Shown here one piece after another: positions 49,468 to 57,122 of a stretch of DNA of 64,000 nucleotides. Every line of letters starts with the position of its first letter. Position 1 is the first letter of the stretch. Position numbers and translations under genes: made by a program. Under the pieces are notes generated by a model. It worked only from the letters and a program-made list of their open reading frames with translations. It was not told the origin of the DNA and did not search any database. Source of the stretch: Variovorax boronicumulans (lineage in GTDB: Bacteria; Pseudomonadota; Gammaproteobacteria; Burkholderiales; Burkholderiaceae_C); the NCBI RefSeq assembly GCF_007677875.1, contig NZ_VEDO01000005.1, forward strand, positions 1 through 64,000, written 5' to 3'.

Positions 49468-50436
49468 TCAGTTGGATGGCGAGAGTCCGGCGGCCTTGAC
49501 CAGCTTGGCATTGGCCTGGATCTCGGTCTTGATGTAGGCGTCGAACTCTTCGGGCTTCATGGTCCAGGCGTCGGCACCGAGCTTGGTGAAGCGCTCCTTG
49601 ACCTCGGGACTGGCCAGCGCCTTGAGCACTTCGTCGTGCAGGCGGTTGACGATCTCGCGCGGCGTCTTGGCCGGGGCCATCATGCCGATCCAGAAGTTGA
49701 ATTCCGAGCCGGGCACGCCGCCTTCGGCCGTGGTCGGCACGTCGGGCAGGGCGCTCGCGCGCTTGGGTGAGCCGACGGCCAGCGCCAGCAGCTGGCCGTC
49801 CCTGATCTGGCCGATCACGGGCGCGATCGGGGAGAAGTAGTAGTCCACGCGGCCGGCCAGCACTTCGGTCACGGCCTCGGCCGAGCCCTTGAACGGGATG
49901 TTGGTCGCATCGATGTGGGCGGCCATCTTGAACTTCTCGGCGTTCAGGTGGGTGGCGCTGCCCTGGCCCGCGGAGGCGAAGTTCAGCTTGCCGGGTTCGG
50001 CCTTGGCCCTGGCCACCAGCTCCTGGACCGACTTGATGCCCTTGGCCGGCGAGATCACGAGCACGTTGGGCGTGCTGGAGATCGGCGTGATGCCGGCGAA
50101 ATCGGCCACGGTATCGAACGGGAGCTTGGCGAAGGTGGACGGGCTGACCGTGTGCGAGGACGAGTGGATCATGATCGTGTAGCCGTCCGGCACGGCAGTG
50201 GCCACGGCCTGCTGGCCGATCGTGCCGCTGGCGCCGCCGCGGTTGTCCACCACCAGGGTCTGGCCCATGCTCTGGCCCATCTTGTCGGTGATGGCGCGCG
50301 CGATGATGTCCGTGGTGCTGCCGGCCGCGAACGGCACGACCACGCGGATCGGCTTGTTCGGGTAGTTGCCCTGGGCGGCGGCGAAGGCCGGGAGCAAGGC
50401 AGCGGCGAGCAGGGTGGCCAGGCGGGTCGAGGTCAT
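49468..50436 (-). CDS. Bug-family tripartite tricarboxylate transporter binding protein
   Basis: This 322-residue Bug protein has a signal peptide ending near LPAFAAAQG, then NYPNKPIRVVVPFAAGSTTDI and VDNRGGASGTIGQQAVA (as parts). It is the first gene of the eight-gene operon that runs to 42673, and it sits directly behind the TTCACCA palindrome. It is clearly similar to the second Bug protein of the operon but diverged, so the two may bind different ligands. No TctAB genes are nearby. Confidence 0.88.
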   Translation of the reverse strand: MTSTRLATLLAAALLPAFAAAQGNYPNKPIRVVVPFAAGSTTDIIARAITDKMGQSMGQTLVVDNRGGASGTIGQQAVATAVPDGYTIMIHSSSHTVSPSTFAKLPFDTVADFAGITPISSTPNVLVISPAKGIKSVQELVARAKAEPGKLNFASAGQGSATHLNAEKFKMAAHIDATNIPFKGSAEAVTEVLAGRVDYYFSPIAPVIGQIRDGQLLALAVGSPKRASALPDVPTTAEGGVPGSEFNFWIGMMAPAKTPREIVNRLHDEVLKALASPEVKERFTKLGADAWTMKPEEFDAYIKTEIQANAKLVKAAGLSPSN

Positions 50437-50459
50437 GTCGGGTCTCCGGATGTTAGTTT

Positions 50460-50475
50460 TTCACCAAATGGTGAA
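50460..50475. promoter_or_regulatory. 16-bp palindrome, candidate TetR operator
   Basis: TTCACCA (50460-50466), AA, TGGTGAA (50469-50475) form a perfect inverted repeat 24 bases upstream of the first Bug gene start. The same TGGTGAA half occurs at 51193-51199 in front of the TetR gene. A shared site at the operon and regulator promoters is the usual sign of a TetR-family operator. Binding is inference. Confidence 0.6.
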
Positions 50476-50525
50476 TTGCCGCATTCTAGGAACCCGGGAT
50501 TCCCGGCGTCAACGCACGCCCTGGC

Positions 50526-51173
50526 TCAGCTCCTAAGTACATACCCTAGGACGACCTCGCACATGTGGGACAGGCGTTCGTGCTGGGCCTTGGGGGTCAT
50601 GAGGTCGCGGCCGAAGACGGCGCGCAGCGTGTGCTGGTTGGACAGGTAGAAGTACGCCATGCCGGCAATGGAAACGTACAGCTGCAGCGGATCGATGCCG
50701 CCGCGAAACAGGCCTTCGATGCGGCCGCGCTCCAGGATCTGGGCCAGCGTGTCGATGAGCGGCGAGTTCATCTCGCGCACCCGGGCCGATTGCGCCAGAT
50801 GCGCGCCGCGGTGCAGGTTTTCGCTGTTGAGCAAGGTCAGGAACTCGGGGTGCGCGAGGTAGTAGTCCCAGGTGAACTCGGTGAGCCGGCGGATCGCCTG
50901 GGCCGGCGGCAGCTCCTCCAGGTGCAGCTGCTTCTCGGCCTCCCGGATGTCCAGGTAGGTCTGCTCCAGCACGGCCAGAAACAGGCCGTCCTTGCTCTCG
51001 AAGTAGTAGTAGATCAGGCGCTTGTTGACGCCGGCGCGCTCGGCGATGCGGTCCACGCGCGCGCCGGCCAGACCGTAGCGCGCGAACTCCTCGCGCGCGG
51101 CGTCCAGGATGATCAGCTGCGATCGGTCGGCATCGCGGGTGCGCGGTTCGGCCGGGGTGGGGTTGGCGCTCAT
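50526..51173 (-). CDS. TetR-family transcriptional regulator
   Basis: This 215-residue regulator has an N-terminal TetR helix-turn-helix at about residues 19-66 (ILDAAREEFARYGLAGARVD; AGVNKRLIYYYFESKDGLF) and an all-helical ligand domain. ATG 51173 is used; the frame continues upstream into the shared intergenic region, which is unlikely to be coding. It lies between the catabolic operon (same strand, downstream) and the divergent ThDP enzyme gene, so it probably represses one or both. Confidence 0.88.
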   Translation of the reverse strand: MSANPTPAEPRTRDADRSQLIILDAAREEFARYGLAGARVDRIAERAGVNKRLIYYYFESKDGLFLAVLEQTYLDIREAEKQLHLEELPPAQAIRRLTEFTWDYYLAHPEFLTLLNSENLHRGAHLAQSARVREMNSPLIDTLAQILERGRIEGLFRGGIDPLQLYVSIAGMAYFYLSNQHTLRAVFGRDLMTPKAQHERLSHMCEVVLGYVLRS

Positions 51174-51183
51174 GGCTGGATAG

Positions 51184-51199
51184 TTAACTGGTTGGTGAA
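51184..51199. promoter_or_regulatory. Second, imperfect copy of the TetR operator motif
   Basis: TTAACTG (51184-51190), GT, TGGTGAA (51193-51199) repeats one full arm of the 50460 palindrome and matches the other arm at four of seven positions. It starts 11 bases upstream of the TetR start, in the 100-base region shared with the divergent ThDP enzyme gene, so it could serve autoregulation and control of both directions. Confidence 0.45.
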
Positions 51200-51273
51200 T
51201 AAAGGCAAGAGGGGAAGACCCTCGGCCCATAATGGCCGCCGTCTTTCGCAACGCAGCTTCCCACAGGAATTCC

Positions 51274-52974
51274 ATGAGCAAACAGATCGCGGGTCATTTG
51301 TTGGTGCAGTGTCTGGTCGAGCAGGGCGTGAGCCACGTGTTCGGTGTTCCGGGCGAGAGCTACCTCGCGGCCTTGGATGGCTTTTACGCCTACGGCGACC
51401 GCATCCAGTTCGTCATCAACCGACAGGAGGGCGGTGCTGCGTTCATGGCCGAGGCGCATGGCAAGCTGACGGGCCGGCCCGGCGTTTGTTTTGTGACGCG
51501 CGGGCCCGGTGCCACCAATGCCTCGATCGGCGTGCACACGGCCTTCCAGGATTCCACCCCCATGGTGCTGTTCGTCGGCGACGTGGCCAGCGACTCGCGC
51601 GACCGTGAAGTGTTCCAGGAGGTCGACTACCAGAGCTTCTTCGGCCCCAGCACCAAGGGCTTCGCCAAGCGCGTGGAGCGCATCGACGATGCGCGTCGCA
51701 TTCCCGAGTACGTGGCGCGCGCCTTCGCCACCGCCATGAACGGCCGGCCTGGCCCCGTGGTGCTGGCCCTGCCCGAGGACATGCTGGTGCAGGAGGTCGA
51801 CGTCGCGCCGCTGCCGCGGGTGGAAGCGGTGCAGGCCTGGAGCGATCCCGGCGCGCTGCGCACGCTGCGCGAGATGCTGCTGGCGGCGAAGAAGCCGCTC
51901 GTGATCGCCGGCGGCAGCGGCTGGACGCCGCAGGCCGCGCAGGCCCTGCAGCGCTTCGCTGAGAACTGGAAGCTGCCGGTGGGCAATGCCTTTCGCTTCC
52001 AGGACACGTTTGACAACTGGCATCCGCAGTACGCCGGCGACATCGGCATCGGCATCAACCCCAGGCTCGCACAGCGCGTGAAGGAATGCGACCTGATCGT
52101 GGCGATCGGCCCGCGGCTGGGCGAGATGACCACGGGCGGCTACACGCTGCTGCAAGCGCCGCGCAGCGCGCAAAAGCTGGTGCACATCCACGCCAGTGCC
52201 GAGGAGCTCAACCGCGTCTACCAGGCCGACCTGGCCATCAATGCCACCATGAACGCGGCGGCGCGCTCGCTCGAGGTGCTGACGGCGCCGACCAGTCTGC
52301 CGTGGGAGGACTGGACCCTGGCTGCCAACGCCGACTATCTGGAGAACCTTCAGCCGCAGGCACTTCCAGGCGACATCGACATGCCTGCCATCGTGGGCCT
52401 GCTGCAGAAGCATCTGCCGGCCGACGCGGTGGTGACCAACGGCGCGGGCAACTTTGCCAGCTGGATGCACCGCTTCTTTCGCCACCACGGCCTGGCCAAG
52501 GGGCACAAAACCCAGCTGGCGCCGACCAACGGGGCCATGGGCTACGGCGTGCCGGCGGCGATCGCGGCGGCCATCACGACGGGGCGTGTGGCGTTCACGA
52601 TTGCCGGGGACGGCGACTTCCTCATGAACGGTCAGGAGCTCGCCACGGCCGCGCAGTGCGGTGCCAAGAGCATCATCCTGCTGCTCAACAACGGCATGTT
52701 CGGGACCATCCGCATGCACCAGGAGCGCGAGTACCCCAAGAACGTGAGCGGCACGGCTCTGGCCAATCCCGACTTCGTGAAGCTGGCCGAGGCCTACGGC
52801 TATGCCGGCGTGCGCATCACGCGCACCGAAGAGTTCGAGGCCCAACTGCTGGCGGCGCTGGAGCGGCCGAACGGCACGCTGATCGAGGCGGTGCTGGACC
52901 CCGAGGTCATCACCACGCGCGGCACCTTGAGCGCGATCACGCAGGCCGCGCTGAAGAAGACCGGCGCGGCCTGA
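51274..52974 (+). CDS. Thiamine-diphosphate-dependent enzyme, acetolactate synthase-like
   Basis: This 566-residue ThDP enzyme has three typical domains: PYR (catalytic Glu in NRQEGGAAFMAEAHG near residue 51), a central domain, and a PP domain with the ThDP/Mg motif GDGDFLMNGQELATAAQCGA and LLNNGMFGTIRMHQEREYP. Acetolactate synthases usually read RHEQGA and GDGSF, so this is a relative (decarboxylase, ligase or hydrolase) rather than the biosynthetic IlvB; no small-subunit gene follows. AGGA precedes ATG 51274. Divergent from TetR and likely part of the same catabolic unit. Confidence 0.82.
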   Translation: MSKQIAGHLLVQCLVEQGVSHVFGVPGESYLAALDGFYAYGDRIQFVINRQEGGAAFMAEAHGKLTGRPGVCFVTRGPGATNASIGVHTAFQDSTPMVLFVGDVASDSRDREVFQEVDYQSFFGPSTKGFAKRVERIDDARRIPEYVARAFATAMNGRPGPVVLALPEDMLVQEVDVAPLPRVEAVQAWSDPGALRTLREMLLAAKKPLVIAGGSGWTPQAAQALQRFAENWKLPVGNAFRFQDTFDNWHPQYAGDIGIGINPRLAQRVKECDLIVAIGPRLGEMTTGGYTLLQAPRSAQKLVHIHASAEELNRVYQADLAINATMNAAARSLEVLTAPTSLPWEDWTLAANADYLENLQPQALPGDIDMPAIVGLLQKHLPADAVVTNGAGNFASWMHRFFRHHGLAKGHKTQLAPTNGAMGYGVPAAIAAAITTGRVAFTIAGDGDFLMNGQELATAAQCGAKSIILLLNNGMFGTIRMHQEREYPKNVSGTALANPDFVKLAEAYGYAGVRITRTEEFEAQLLAALERPNGTLIEAVLDPEVITTRGTLSAITQAALKKTGAA

Positions 52975-52984
52975 GCGCCAAATG

Positions 52985-53008
52985 AAAAAGGCCGGCGGAG
53001 CCGGCCTT
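52985..53008 (-). terminator. Rho-independent terminator of the SWIB gene
   Basis: AAGGCCGGC (52988-52996), loop GGA, and GCCGGCCTT (53000-53008) form a perfect 9-bp stem. On the - strand it is followed by five T (52989-52985), so it ends transcription of the SWIB/H1-like gene, whose stop is 24 bases away. It also sits 13 bases after the ThDP enzyme gene and may work less well in that direction. Confidence 0.85.
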
Positions 53009-53031
53009 CGATGAAGACGGTGAGGCCCGTC

Positions 53032-53472
53032 TTACTTGAGGTGCTTGCCGATCAGGCCAGCCATCTCGAACATGGACACCTGGGCCTTGCCGAAGACTTC
53101 CTTCAGCTTGGCGTCGGCGTTGATCATGCGCTTGTTGACGCTGTCCTGCAGCTTGTTCTTCTTGATGTAAACCCACAGCTTGCTGACCACCTCGGTGCGC
53201 GGCATCGGTGCTGCACCGACCACACCGGCCAGGGCGGCGCTGGGCGTCAGGGCCTTCATGAAGGCGGCGTTGACGGCGCGCTTCTTGGCGGGAGCGGCGG
53301 CCTTCTTGGCCGGAGCCGCCTTCTTCGCGGATGCGGCGGCCTTCTTCGCCGGAGCCGCAGCCTTCTTGGCGGGGGCGGCGGCCTTCTTTGCCGCCGGTGC
53401 CTTCTTCGCCGCGGCCGGGGCCGCCTTCTTTGCCGGAGCCGCTTTCGCGGGCGCTTTCTTCGCAGTTGCCAT
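53032..53472 (-). CDS. SWIB/MDM2-domain protein with histone H1-like N-terminus
   Basis: This 146-residue protein joins two parts. Residues 1-70 are a repeated Ala-Lys-Pro-rich tail (about ten copies of AAPAKK-like units), as in histone H1 and bacterial nucleoid proteins, which binds DNA without sequence preference. Residues 75-146 are a SWIB domain (MPRTEVVSKLWVYIKKNKLQ, DSVNKRMINADAKLKEVFG), related to the MDM2 fold known from chromatin factors and Chlamydia. It is probably a nucleoid-associated protein. ATG 53472 is chosen as the start of the basic repeat. Confidence 0.88.
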   Translation of the reverse strand: MATAKKAPAKAAPAKKAAPAAAKKAPAAKKAAAPAKKAAAPAKKAAASAKKAAPAKKAAAPAKKRAVNAAFMKALTPSAALAGVVGAAPMPRTEVVSKLWVYIKKNKLQDSVNKRMINADAKLKEVFGKAQVSMFEMAGLIGKHLK

Positions 53473-53827
53473 GATTGAGATTCCTTTTTGGTGTTGCGTT
53501 GTCACCAGCGAAAAAAACCTTCCTCACTGGCAGAGCGGATGCTAATGGAGAAGAAACGCCTTTCCAAGAGAGAGCACGCCCTTTTTCGCTCTGCGCGGCG
53601 AGGATTGTTCGCCTGCGAACACGCGACCTGTGCAGGGCCGACAAGCGCACGTCCTGGCGGACGCGGCGAGGCGCGCAGCCTGCGTCTGTCGGGGTCGCGC
53701 AATGCGCCGCTGCGCCGGCCGCAAAGATTTCCCTGGAGCGATCTTGCTCGACGAAAGAGGTTCCTCAGAATGACGAGTTTCGGATAAGTAGAATTCTCGT
53801 CTGCTTCAATTTTCAAAAGCCTTTCAA
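53473..53827. other. Divergent promoter region of SWIB and Lrp genes
   Basis: These 355 bases separate two divergent genes. The SWIB-side part has the ribosome-binding site AGGAAT just before ATG 53472 (- strand). The middle is GC-rich with no supported gene, although short open frames exist. Near the Lrp gene the sequence is AT-richer and holds an inverted repeat GACGAG (53772-53777) and CTCGTC (53796-53801) with 18 bases between, 26 bases before the start, a weak candidate Lrp/AsnC autoregulatory site. No RNA gene was recognised. Confidence 0.4.
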
Positions 53828-54322
53828 ATGATTGCTGAAGCCCACGCGCTCGACGCCTATGACGACAAAATCCTCGCTGAGTTACAGCGAGATGCCCGCA
53901 TGACCATGGCCGAACTCGGCCGCCGGGTGCATCTGAGCCAGCCGGCAGTCACCGAGCGCGTGCGCAAGCTCGAGATCGCAGGGGTCATCAAGGCCTACCG
54001 CGCGGAGCTCGATCTGTCGCGTCTTGGCTACGGTATCCGTGCGCTCGTGCGGGTCGGTCGCGCCGAGTACGCGCGCGTGATCAAGCTCATCGAACAAACG
54101 CCCGAGGTCATCAATGCCTTCAACGTGACCGGCGAGGACAGCTGGGTTCTCGAGATCGCGGTGATCGACGTGCCGCACCTGGACGCGGTGGTGAGCAAGT
54201 TCTGCGTATTGGCGGACACCTCGACCTCCATCGTGCTGAACGCGCCGCGCGAGCACGCGCCGGTGCTGCCCGCGCGCCAGGAGAATGTGCGCCCAGCGGC
54301 GCACCGCCTCAAAGATCGCTGA
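53828..54322 (+). CDS. Lrp/AsnC-family transcriptional regulator
   Basis: This 164-residue regulator has an N-terminal helix-turn-helix (ELGRRVHLSQPAVTERVRKL) and a C-terminal RAM ligand-binding domain (VINAFNVTGEDSWVLEIAV). Family members respond to amino acids and often control the neighbouring exporter. Here the convergent EamA transporter gene overlaps its end by 14 bases, and such pairs are common, though usually divergent. Target and ligand unknown. Confidence 0.9.
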   Translation: MIAEAHALDAYDDKILAELQRDARMTMAELGRRVHLSQPAVTERVRKLEIAGVIKAYRAELDLSRLGYGIRALVRVGRAEYARVIKLIEQTPEVINAFNVTGEDSWVLEIAVIDVPHLDAVVSKFCVLADTSTSIVLNAPREHAPVLPARQENVRPAAHRLKDR

Positions 54323-55235
54323 CCGAGCGGCTTGGCAGTGTGGCGAGGGCCACGCCGACCAGGGCGATCGCCAGCGCCAGCAATTCGAGGACACCCATGC
54401 GCTCGCCCAGCGCGAGCACGCCCGTCAACGCGGCGCTGACGGGCAGCAACACGGTGAACACCCCAGCCTGTGCCGCGGGGATGGTGCGCAGGCCGGTCAT
54501 CCAGAGCCACACGGTCCAGATGCTGGCGGCCAGGGCATAGAACACCAGCAGGATCCACAGCCCCGCGCTGACGGCGCCGAAGTCGAACTGCGCGGCGAAG
54601 TACAGCCCGAACGGCGTGGCGAGCACGAGGCCCCAGAGGTTGATGAGTGCACTGATGCGCTTGGGGCCCAGGCTCCCGGTGAGCTTCTTGCCGATCACGG
54701 CGTATGCGGCCTCGCACAGCACCGCGGCGAACAGCAGCAGGTGCCCCAGCACCGGGTTGCCCTGGCCACCGCCTGGCGTGCCGTGGCCTGGCTTGGCGAG
54801 GCCCAGCAGACCGATGCCGCCCACGGCGCAGGCGACGGCGGCCCAGGTGCGGCCCGTGACGCGCTCGCGCAGCAGCAGCCAGCTGGCGACCGCCACGGCA
54901 GCCGGAATGGCCGCCATGACCACGCCTGCAGAGACGGCGCTGGTCATGCTGACGCCGTAGATCATGCAGATCGAGAACAGGAAGTTGCCGAGGAAGGACT
55001 CCAGGAACACGAGGCGGCGGGTACTCGGCCGCATCGGTGGTTCGTTGGCCGGCTTGCGCAGCCAAGGCAGCATGGCGATGGCGGCGACGCCGAAGCGCAG
55101 CCATGCCAGCAACAGCACGGGAAAGGCGGCCGCCAGCGGCTTGGACAGCGCGACATAGCTGCCGACCAGCGTCATGCTCGCAGCAAGACAGGCGCTGGCG
55201 GCGAGGCGGTTGGAGGAGGGGGTGGAGAGGCTCAT
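54309..55235 (-). CDS. EamA/DMT-family transporter
   Basis: This 308-residue membrane protein has ten predicted membrane segments in two EamA repeats (LVGSYVALSKPLAAAFPVLL; the second half begins near GHLLLFAAVLCEAAYAVIGK). Substrates of the family include amino acids and metabolites. It differs clearly from the other EamA protein in the window (42673-43593). The 3' end overlaps the Lrp gene on the other strand. Confidence 0.86.
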   Translation of the reverse strand: MSLSTPSSNRLAASACLAASMTLVGSYVALSKPLAAAFPVLLLAWLRFGVAAIAMLPWLRKPANEPPMRPSTRRLVFLESFLGNFLFSICMIYGVSMTSAVSAGVVMAAIPAAVAVASWLLLRERVTGRTWAAVACAVGGIGLLGLAKPGHGTPGGGQGNPVLGHLLLFAAVLCEAAYAVIGKKLTGSLGPKRISALINLWGLVLATPFGLYFAAQFDFGAVSAGLWILLVFYALAASIWTVWLWMTGLRTIPAAQAGVFTVLLPVSAALTGVLALGERMGVLELLALAIALVGVALATLPSRSVSDL

Positions 55236-55582
55236 GTCGTAGGGGCTGCGAACAGCCGCGCATCATGGCGCATGGTGGAGGAAGGGGTCCGCGCGGCGCT
55301 TTCCCGTGGTGGCTGCCACGCAAGCCCGCCCGATGCGCATGGGCAAGGTTGATTGCTGCACTGCATCAGCAAAAACATCATTTCGTCATGCGGAAACGGA
55401 TTTGCTGGCGTGCGGGTGATGCTTTTTGGAATGGAATTCGTCTTTTTGCATTACGGAAATATGTTTCTATGTCGTTGATGCAGATGATTTATTTTTTTGT
55501 CTTGTATAAGACATATGAGAAAAATCAAGTCTTATATAAGACATAGAATTCATCCATCCCATCAACGTCCTGGAGAACTTCC
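55236..55582. other. AT-rich upstream region of isocitrate lyase
   Basis: These 347 bases between the EamA start and aceA contain no supported gene. The right-hand 200 bases are much lower in GC than the rest of the window, with T-runs, and end with two palindromes (annotated separately) and the ribosome-binding site GGAGAA before ATG 55583. Low GC here fits a strong regulated promoter rather than foreign DNA, because the genes on both sides have normal composition. Confidence 0.5.
55499..55542. promoter_or_regulatory. Paired 14-bp palindromes, candidate operator of aceA
   Basis: GTCTTGTATAAGAC (55499-55512) and GTCTTATATAAGAC (55529-55542) differ at one base; the second is a perfect palindrome. 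Their centres are 30 bp apart, about three helical turns, so two dimers would sit on the same DNA face. The pair ends 40 bases before the aceA start. A regulator of acetate or TCA-cycle genes probably binds here; which one cannot be told from this window. Confidence 0.65.
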
Positions 55583-56914
55583 ATGCCCCAATCGCTCACC
55601 GAACAACTCAGCCGTGAACAGCAGATCGCCGCCCTCGAGAAGGACTGGGCGGCCAACCCGCGCTGGAAGGGCGTCAAGCGCGGCTACAGCGCCGCCGACG
55701 TGGTGCGGCTGCGTGGCTCGTTGCCCATCGAGTACACGCTGGCCAAGCGCGGTGCCGACAAACTCTGGGAGAAGATCAATGGTGGCGCCAAGAAGGGCTA
55801 TGTGAACGCCTTTGGCGCGATCTCCGCCGGCCAGGCCATGCAGCAGGCCAAGGCCGGCCTGGAGGCGGTCTACCTGTCGGGCTGGCAGGTGGCCGCCGAC
55901 GGCAACACCTCCGAAACCATGTACCCCGACCAGTCGCTGTACGCCTACGACTCGGTGCCGACCATGGTCCGCCGCATCAACAACACCTTCAAGCGCGCCG
56001 ACGAGATCCAGTGGGGCCGCGGTATCGAGCCGGGCAACAAGGAGTTCATCGACTACTTCCTGCCCATCGTGGCCGATGCGGAAGCCGGCTTCGGCGGCGT
56101 GCTGAATGCCTTTGAGCTCATGAAGAACATGATCGCGGCTGGTGCCGCCGGCGTCCACTTTGAAGACCAGCTGGCCGCCGTCAAGAAGTGCGGCCACATG
56201 GGCGGCAAGGTGCTGGTGCCCACGCATGAAGCCTGCGAGAAGCTGATCGCCGCGCGCTTCGCTGCCGATGTCATGGGCGTCTCCACCATCGTGCTGGCGC
56301 GCACCGATGCGGAAGCGGCCAACCTGATCACTTCCGACCACGACGCCAACGACAAGCCGTTCCTGACCGGCGAGCGCACGCAGGAAGGCTTCTACCGCGT
56401 CAAGAACGGTCTGGAGCAGGCCATTAGCCGCGGCGTGGCCTACGCGCCCTACGCGGACCTTGTGTGGTGCGAAACCGGCACGCCGGACCTGGGCTTCGCC
56501 CGCGAGTTCGCACAGGCCGTGCACGCCAAGAGCCCGGGAAAGCTGCTGTCGTACAACTGCTCGCCCTCGTTCAACTGGAAGAAGAACCTGGACGACAAGA
56601 CGATCGCCAAATTCCAGGAAGAACTGTCCGCACTCGGCTACAAGTACCAGTTCATCACCCTGGCCGGCATCCACGTCAACTGGTACAACACCTTCAAGTT
56701 CGCCCACGCCTATGCACGCGGCGAAGGCATGAAGCACTACGTGGAAATGGTGCAGGAGCCCGAATTCGCAGCACGTGAGCAGGGCTACACCTTCGTGTCG
56801 CACCAGCAGGAGGTCGGCGCCGGCTACTTTGACGACGTGACCACCGTGATCCAGGGCGGTTCGTCCAGCGTCAAGGCGCTGACCGGTTCGACCGAGGAAG
56901 AACAGTTCCACTGA
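55583..56914 (+). CDS. aceA: Isocitrate lyase
   Basis: AceA (443 residues) splits isocitrate into glyoxylate and succinate, opening the glyoxylate shunt for growth on acetate or fatty acids. The active-site signature [14 protein letters not shown] contains the catalytic Cys. Other motifs are LSGWQVAAD near residue 96, [20 protein letters not shown], and [11 protein letters not shown]. Length is normal for the short bacterial form. No malate synthase gene is adjacent. It ends before a strong terminator. Confidence 0.97.
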   Translation: MPQSLTEQLSREQQIAALEKDWAANPRWKGVKRGYSAADVVRLRGSLPIEYTLAKRGADKLWEKINGGAKKGYVNAFGAISAGQAMQQAKAGLEAVYLSGWQVAADGNTSETMYPDQSLYAYDSVPTMVRRINNTFKRADEIQWGRGIEPGNKEFIDYFLPIVADAEAGFGGVLNAFELMKNMIAAGAAGVHFEDQLAAVKKCGHMGGKVLVPTHEACEKLIAARFAADVMGVSTIVLARTDAEAANLITSDHDANDKPFLTGERTQEGFYRVKNGLEQAISRGVAYAPYADLVWCETGTPDLGFAREFAQAVHAKSPGKLLSYNCSPSFNWKKNLDDKTIAKFQEELSALGYKYQFITLAGIHVNWYNTFKFAHAYARGEGMKHYVEMVQEPEFAAREQGYTFVSHQQEVGAGYFDDVTTVIQGGSSSVKALTGSTEEEQFH

Positions 56915-56935
56915 TCTGATAGGTTGAGGAGACGC

Positions 56936-56971
56936 GGCCCCGGCAGTCATCTGCCGGGGCCATTTTTGTTT
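56936..56971 (+). terminator. Rho-independent terminator of aceA
   Basis: GGCCCCGGCAG (56936-56946), loop TCAT, and CTGCCGGGGCC (56951-56961) form a perfect 11-bp stem followed by a T-rich tail (ATTTTTGTTT). It lies 22 bases after the aceA stop and separates aceA from the thrS leader. Confidence 0.92.
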
Positions 56972-56978
56972 GGGCCGC

Positions 56979-56984
56979 TAGAAT
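56979..56984 (+). promoter_or_regulatory. Possible -10 element of the thrS leader
   Basis: TAGAAT (56979-56984) matches five of six consensus -10 bases. The -35 position would fall in the aceA terminator and shows no good match, so this is tentative. A start near 56991 would give a leader RNA of about 190 bases before thrS with the leader peptide beginning some 30 bases in. Confidence 0.35.
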
Positions 56985-57020
56985 GCTCGCTTTGCTTCCA
57001 CGAACAAGGGCGAGAAAGGC

Positions 57021-57071
57021 ATGCTGGTTATGACACCGCGAACTACCACGGAGACCTCCGCCGGCCGCTGA
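57021..57071 (+). CDS. Threonine-rich leader peptide of thrS (too short for standard gene finding)
   Basis: The frame reads [16 protein letters not shown] and stops at TGA 57069-57071. Five of 16 residues are Thr, using all four Thr codons: ACA (57033), ACT (57042), ACC (57045), ACG (57048) and ACC (57054). An AAGGG site at 57006-57010 suits the first ATG; the second ATG at 57030 has AAAGG at 57015-57019 and would give a 13-residue peptide. It sits 108 bases upstream of thrS and is followed by a terminator. Its role would be to make the ribosome pause when charged tRNA-Thr is scarce. Not experimentally shown. Confidence 0.72.
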   Translation: MLVMTPRTTTETSAGR

Positions 57072-57079
57072 GGCCGATC

Positions 57080-57122
57080 GTTCGCGCCTGCCTGCCTGCA
57101 TCCCCACCAGAAAAGCGCGGAC
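57080..57122 (+). promoter_or_regulatory. Candidate antiterminator stem of the thrS attenuator
   Basis: GTTCGCGC (57080-57087) can pair with GCGCGGAC (57115-57122) over eight base pairs including one G-U. The downstream arm is part of the terminator's 5' arm, so the two structures exclude each other. A ribosome at the leader stop codon (57069-57071) would cover the beginning of the upstream arm and favour the terminator; a ribosome stalled at the Thr codons would leave it free. A small stem CGGCC/GGCCG (57062-57066 with 57072-57076) could be the pause hairpin. Confidence 0.6.

Noticed and set aside
53260-53472. Tandem repeats resembling a CRISPR or minisatellite
   Set aside because: They encode the Ala-Lys-Pro repeats of the H1-like tail in frame; there are no conserved direct repeats with unique spacers.
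55340-55582. Low-GC stretch as horizontally acquired DNA
   Set aside because: It is confined to a promoter region between two genes of normal composition and carries clear regulatory palindromes and a ribosome-binding site.
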